Shown: positions 16,830 through 18,339 of the stretch, in pieces
How the letters are laid out: every line of letters begins with the position of its first letter
Position numbering within the stretch: position 1 is the stretch's first letter
Assembly (NCBI GenBank): GCA_036389695.1
Contig: DASVWG010000365.1
Span: forward strand, 1 to 18,339
Reading direction: 5' to 3'
Source of the DNA: JALZHR01 sp036389695
GTDB lineage: Bacteria; Acidobacteriota; Blastocatellia; Pyrinomonadales; Pyrinomonadaceae
DNA: 18,339 bases
Translations under genes and position numbers: made by a program
Notes under the pieces: generated by a model
Told to the model about the DNA's origin: nothing
The model's database searches: none
The model's input: only the letters and a program-made list of their open reading frames with translations

Positions 16830-17675
16830 ATGAAATACAACACAATCGAAGAGGTTCTGCGTGCCATGGACGGCATTATCGAAACCACGACTCAGGACAA
16901 CGACCGCAAAGGATATTTTGCGGCGCTTTACAAGCATGTGACCGTCACCATTGCCAAAGGCATCGAATTCGGGAAGTTTGAAGACGCCGCTCGCATGGAG
17001 AAGTTCGACGTCATCTTTGCCAACCATTATCTCGAAGCTTACGAGAACCCCGACGCGGACACGACGCCTAAATGCTGGGAGTTTGCGTTCGACCAGGCAC
17101 CGAGCGACGAATACGCCATATTGCAGCAGATAATGCTCGGAATGAGCGCGCACATCTGCTACGATTTGGCTATCACGGTGGCAGAAGTCGCGGAGAATTA
17201 CGAAGGCTTGAAAGATTTGAAGCACGACTACGACATAGTCAACGAAGCGCTCTCTCTGTGCGTCCCGCTCATGGACTGCAAGCTCGACGCTCTCTCACCG
17301 ACTTATGACCGTTTGAGCGAGCCTTTCTCCATAGAATTTGTTAATGCCCTGATGCTGATAGCGCGGGAAGTGGCGTGGGCATATGCCGTCCGGATGACGC
17401 TCATCCGCGACGAATCGGCGCACCAGAACGCGCTGCTTCTGCGAATGGATGCCGCGACGACGGCGCTGGAGAAACACATCGTGCTGCACACCGGTCCAAT
17501 CTTCACGCGCATGAATTCCATGGAAGCGCAGATGGGACTCAGCGTCGGCGACGTCGTAAATCAAATCGCCAGCGAACAGGACGAATGTTACGCGAAGTTT
17601 CTCGTTGAATTGGAGAAATGGGGCACCGCAAGCTCGAACATGAATGCGGGACAACGTCAAGCGACTGTATTTTAA
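16830..17675 (+). CDS. DUF5995-like family protein
   Basis: A 281-residue protein with no signal peptide or transmembrane segment, predicted cytoplasmic and largely helical. The pattern fits DUF5995 as I recall it: an N-terminal ALYKHVTVTIAKGIEFGKFED then RMEKFDVIFANHYLEAYE, a central GMSAHICYDLAITVAE and a following long helical region. The family's biochemical function is unknown to me, and the conserved His-Asp of SAHICYDLA could be functional. ATG 16830 is supported by AAGGAG at good spacing. It stands alone between the carB terminator and a MITE-like insertion. The stop codon TAA is part of the 8-bp target duplication of that element, so the ORF survived the insertion intact. Family assignment is from memory of motif order, without a search. 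Confidence 0.7.
   Translation: MKYNTIEEVLRAMDGIIETTTQDNDRKGYFAALYKHVTVTIAKGIEFGKFEDAARMEKFDVIFANHYLEAYENPDADTTPKCWEFAFDQAPSDEYAILQQIMLGMSAHICYDLAITVAEVAENYEGLKDLKHDYDIVNEALSLCVPLMDCKLDALSPTYDRLSEPFSIEFVNALMLIAREVAWAYAVRMTLIRDESAHQNALLLRMDAATTALEKHIVLHTGPIFTRMNSMEAQMGLSVGDVVNQIASEQDECYAKFLVELEKWGTASSNMNAGQRQATVF
17668..17675. repeat. left target-site duplication TATTTTAA
   Basis: The octamer TATTTTAA directly left of the MITE terminal repeat is identical to 17897-17904. It includes the stop codon of the DUF5995-like gene. Confidence 0.85.
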
Positions 17676-17896
17676 GGTAGTGTGCTAATAAAGTGATGCT
17701 GATAGCCACGTCGTTTACGGCGTGGTCAAATGATGGATAAATATCGAAAGGGCGTTTCAACGTCCTTTTTCTTTGGCTTGAGCCAATTCATTGTTTGGGA
17801 AGGACGTTGAAACGCCCTTTTATTGATTCGTTTTTTCCGACCACGTCCTGAAGGACGTGGCTATTTGTTCCGGCAACACTCTATTAGGACACTACC
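17676..17896. mobile_element. 221-bp MITE-like non-autonomous element
   Basis: Terminal inverted repeats of 18 bp, GGTAGTGTGCTAATAAAG (17676-17693) and the complement of CTCTATTAGGACACTACC (17879-17896), match at 16 of 18 positions. Perfect 8-bp direct repeats TATTTTAA flank the element. There is no ORF inside. Nested palindromes fill it: an 11-bp pair (17702-17712 with 17854-17864), a 21-bp perfect pair (17747-17767 with 17800-17820), and small hairpins at 17773-17786 and 17841-17860. GGT-type ends and an 8-bp duplication are compatible with mobilisation by an IS1- or IS1595-type transposase. This is an inference; the donor family needs a search. The RNA would fold very strongly in either orientation. 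Confidence 0.88.
17747..17820. repeat. 21-bp perfect inverted repeat within the MITE
   Basis: 17747-17767 and 17800-17820 are perfect reverse complements (core GGGCGTTTCAACGTCC), with a 32-nt loop that itself holds TTGGCT-TG-AGCCAA. The plus-strand outflow is TTTT and the minus-strand outflow TTTCG, so it could also terminate transcription leaving the DUF5995-like gene. Confidence 0.9.
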
Positions 17897-17904
17897 TATT
17901 TTAA
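17897..17904. repeat. right target-site duplication TATTTTAA
   Basis: Identical to 17668-17675 and directly abutting the right terminal repeat of the MITE. Confidence 0.85.
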
Positions 17905-17941
17905 AGGTCGTGTCACGGAAAAGATTTCGCGTAAACGGAAA

Positions 17942-17973
17942 TGTAGGGGCGCGCCCGCGTGCTTGCCCTTACA
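17942..17973. repeat. GC-rich hairpin, probable interspersed repeat
   Basis: TGTAGGGGC (17942-17950) pairs with GCCCTTACA (17965-17973) with one G-T wobble around a 14-nt GC-rich loop. Similar short GTAGGGGCG...GCCCTTAC palindromes are, from memory, dispersed in many bacterial genomes. Only one copy is in this window. Confidence 0.45.
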
Positions 17974-18285
17974 GCGCCTAATTATTCAGCGGGACTTTGC
18001 ACAAAAATTAAGGAGAAACAGTTTAGAGGTCACGATTTATCGTATCTTTCTTTAAACTGAAAGCAAACTAATGTTTGAGCTTTGAACCGCTTCTTTTCAA
18101 GTTTCCTGTGCTTTTATTTATTTTTACGTATTTTCACTGTCTTTGCTGCATTTTTCCCGAAAAGTATTGAAGTAAAAATAAAAACGTATTATGTTTAGAC
18201 AAAGATTATTTGACGACTGGCGAGATTGCTTTCCCAAGCCTGCGGAAATATGAAGAAAACATAGCAAATTAAAGGACGAAAACAA
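17974..18285. other. AT-rich intergenic spacer
   Basis: About 310 bases without a supportable gene. A possible stem-loop has outer arms CAGTTTA (18019-18025) and TAAACTG (18053-18059) and an inner ACGAT-TT-ATCGT. The rest is AT-rich and includes the promoter candidate listed separately. Confidence 0.5.
18167..18195 (+). promoter_or_regulatory. possible promoter of the last gene
   Basis: TTGAAG (18167-18172) and TATGTT (18190-18195) with a 17-base spacer in AT-rich DNA, about 90 bases before the GTG start at 18286. Both hexamers are four-of-six matches, so this is only suggestive. Confidence 0.3.
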
Positions 18286-18339
18286 GTGAAGCCGACTGAT
18301 ATTAAAAACCCTGAGTATTTTCATAAGGTGGTTGACTGT
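18286..18339 (+). CDS. partial CDS, start of a possible glutamate-synthase-beta-like FAD oxidoreductase
   Basis: An open frame runs from GTG 18286 to the window edge and gives 18 residues (KPTDIKNPEYFHKVVDC after the start). AAAGGA lies nine bases upstream, a good ribosome-binding site. From memory, acidobacterial FAD/NAD(P)-dependent oxidoreductases related to the glutamate synthase small subunit begin with a PEYFHKVVDCQWACPAH-like segment, the start of a cysteine-rich iron-sulfur domain. With 18 codons this is tentative; only the presence of a gene start is well supported. Confidence 0.5.
   Translation, partial: MKPTDIKNPEYFHKVVDC

Noticed and set aside
18124..18324. 66-codon minus-strand ORF at the right end
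   Set aside because: It is AT-rich without motif or good ribosome-binding site, and overlaps the better supported start of the plus-strand gene at 18286.

Overview
The window is most consistent with a chromosomal segment of an Acidobacteriota-type bacterium, probably Blastocatellia or Pyrinomonadaceae-like. This is an inference from protein style only: secreted TPR proteins, an ECF sigma/anti-sigma pair next to a TPR-CHAT protease, a Corallina-type vanadium haloperoxidase, moderate GC genes and AT-rich spacers. No rRNA or tRNA gene was seen, and I could not run any search.

Layout. The left part (1-5242, plus strand) has an AT-rich repeat, a secreted TPR protein, murB (apparently leaderless) and a Tat-exported vanadium-dependent haloperoxidase. 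Next is a hairpin-rich spacer with a strong bidirectional terminator. Two minus-strand genes follow: a small secreted Cys-rich protein with an 11-residue cysteine periodicity and, directly upstream of it, a decayed redoxin (thioredoxin-fold) pseudogene.

The centre (about 6.1-13.0 kb) looks like a signalling and proteolysis module. A plus-strand ECF-like sigma factor is followed by a single-pass membrane anti-sigma-like protein. These face a minus-strand TPR-CHAT caspase-like protease with a signal peptide and a C-terminal membrane anchor, whose gene overlaps the anti-sigma gene tail-to-tail by 33 nt. Upstream of the CHAT gene on the same strand is a C11 (clostripain-like) peptidase carrying two separate in-frame minisatellites. 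Two clan CD peptidases beside a sigma/anti-sigma pair suggest protease-controlled sigma release, analogous in outline to the TPR-CHAT/Csx30/RpoE logic of type III-E CRISPR systems. No CRISPR parts are present, and the functional link is my hypothesis.

The right part (13.1-18.3 kb, plus strand) has housekeeping carB without carA, a strong terminator, a DUF5995-like gene, and a 221-bp MITE-like element. The element has near-perfect 18-bp terminal inverted repeats, nested internal palindromes and a perfect 8-bp target duplication containing the stop codon of the DUF5995 gene. A GC-rich hairpin repeat and the first 18 codons of a gene running off the window end complete it.
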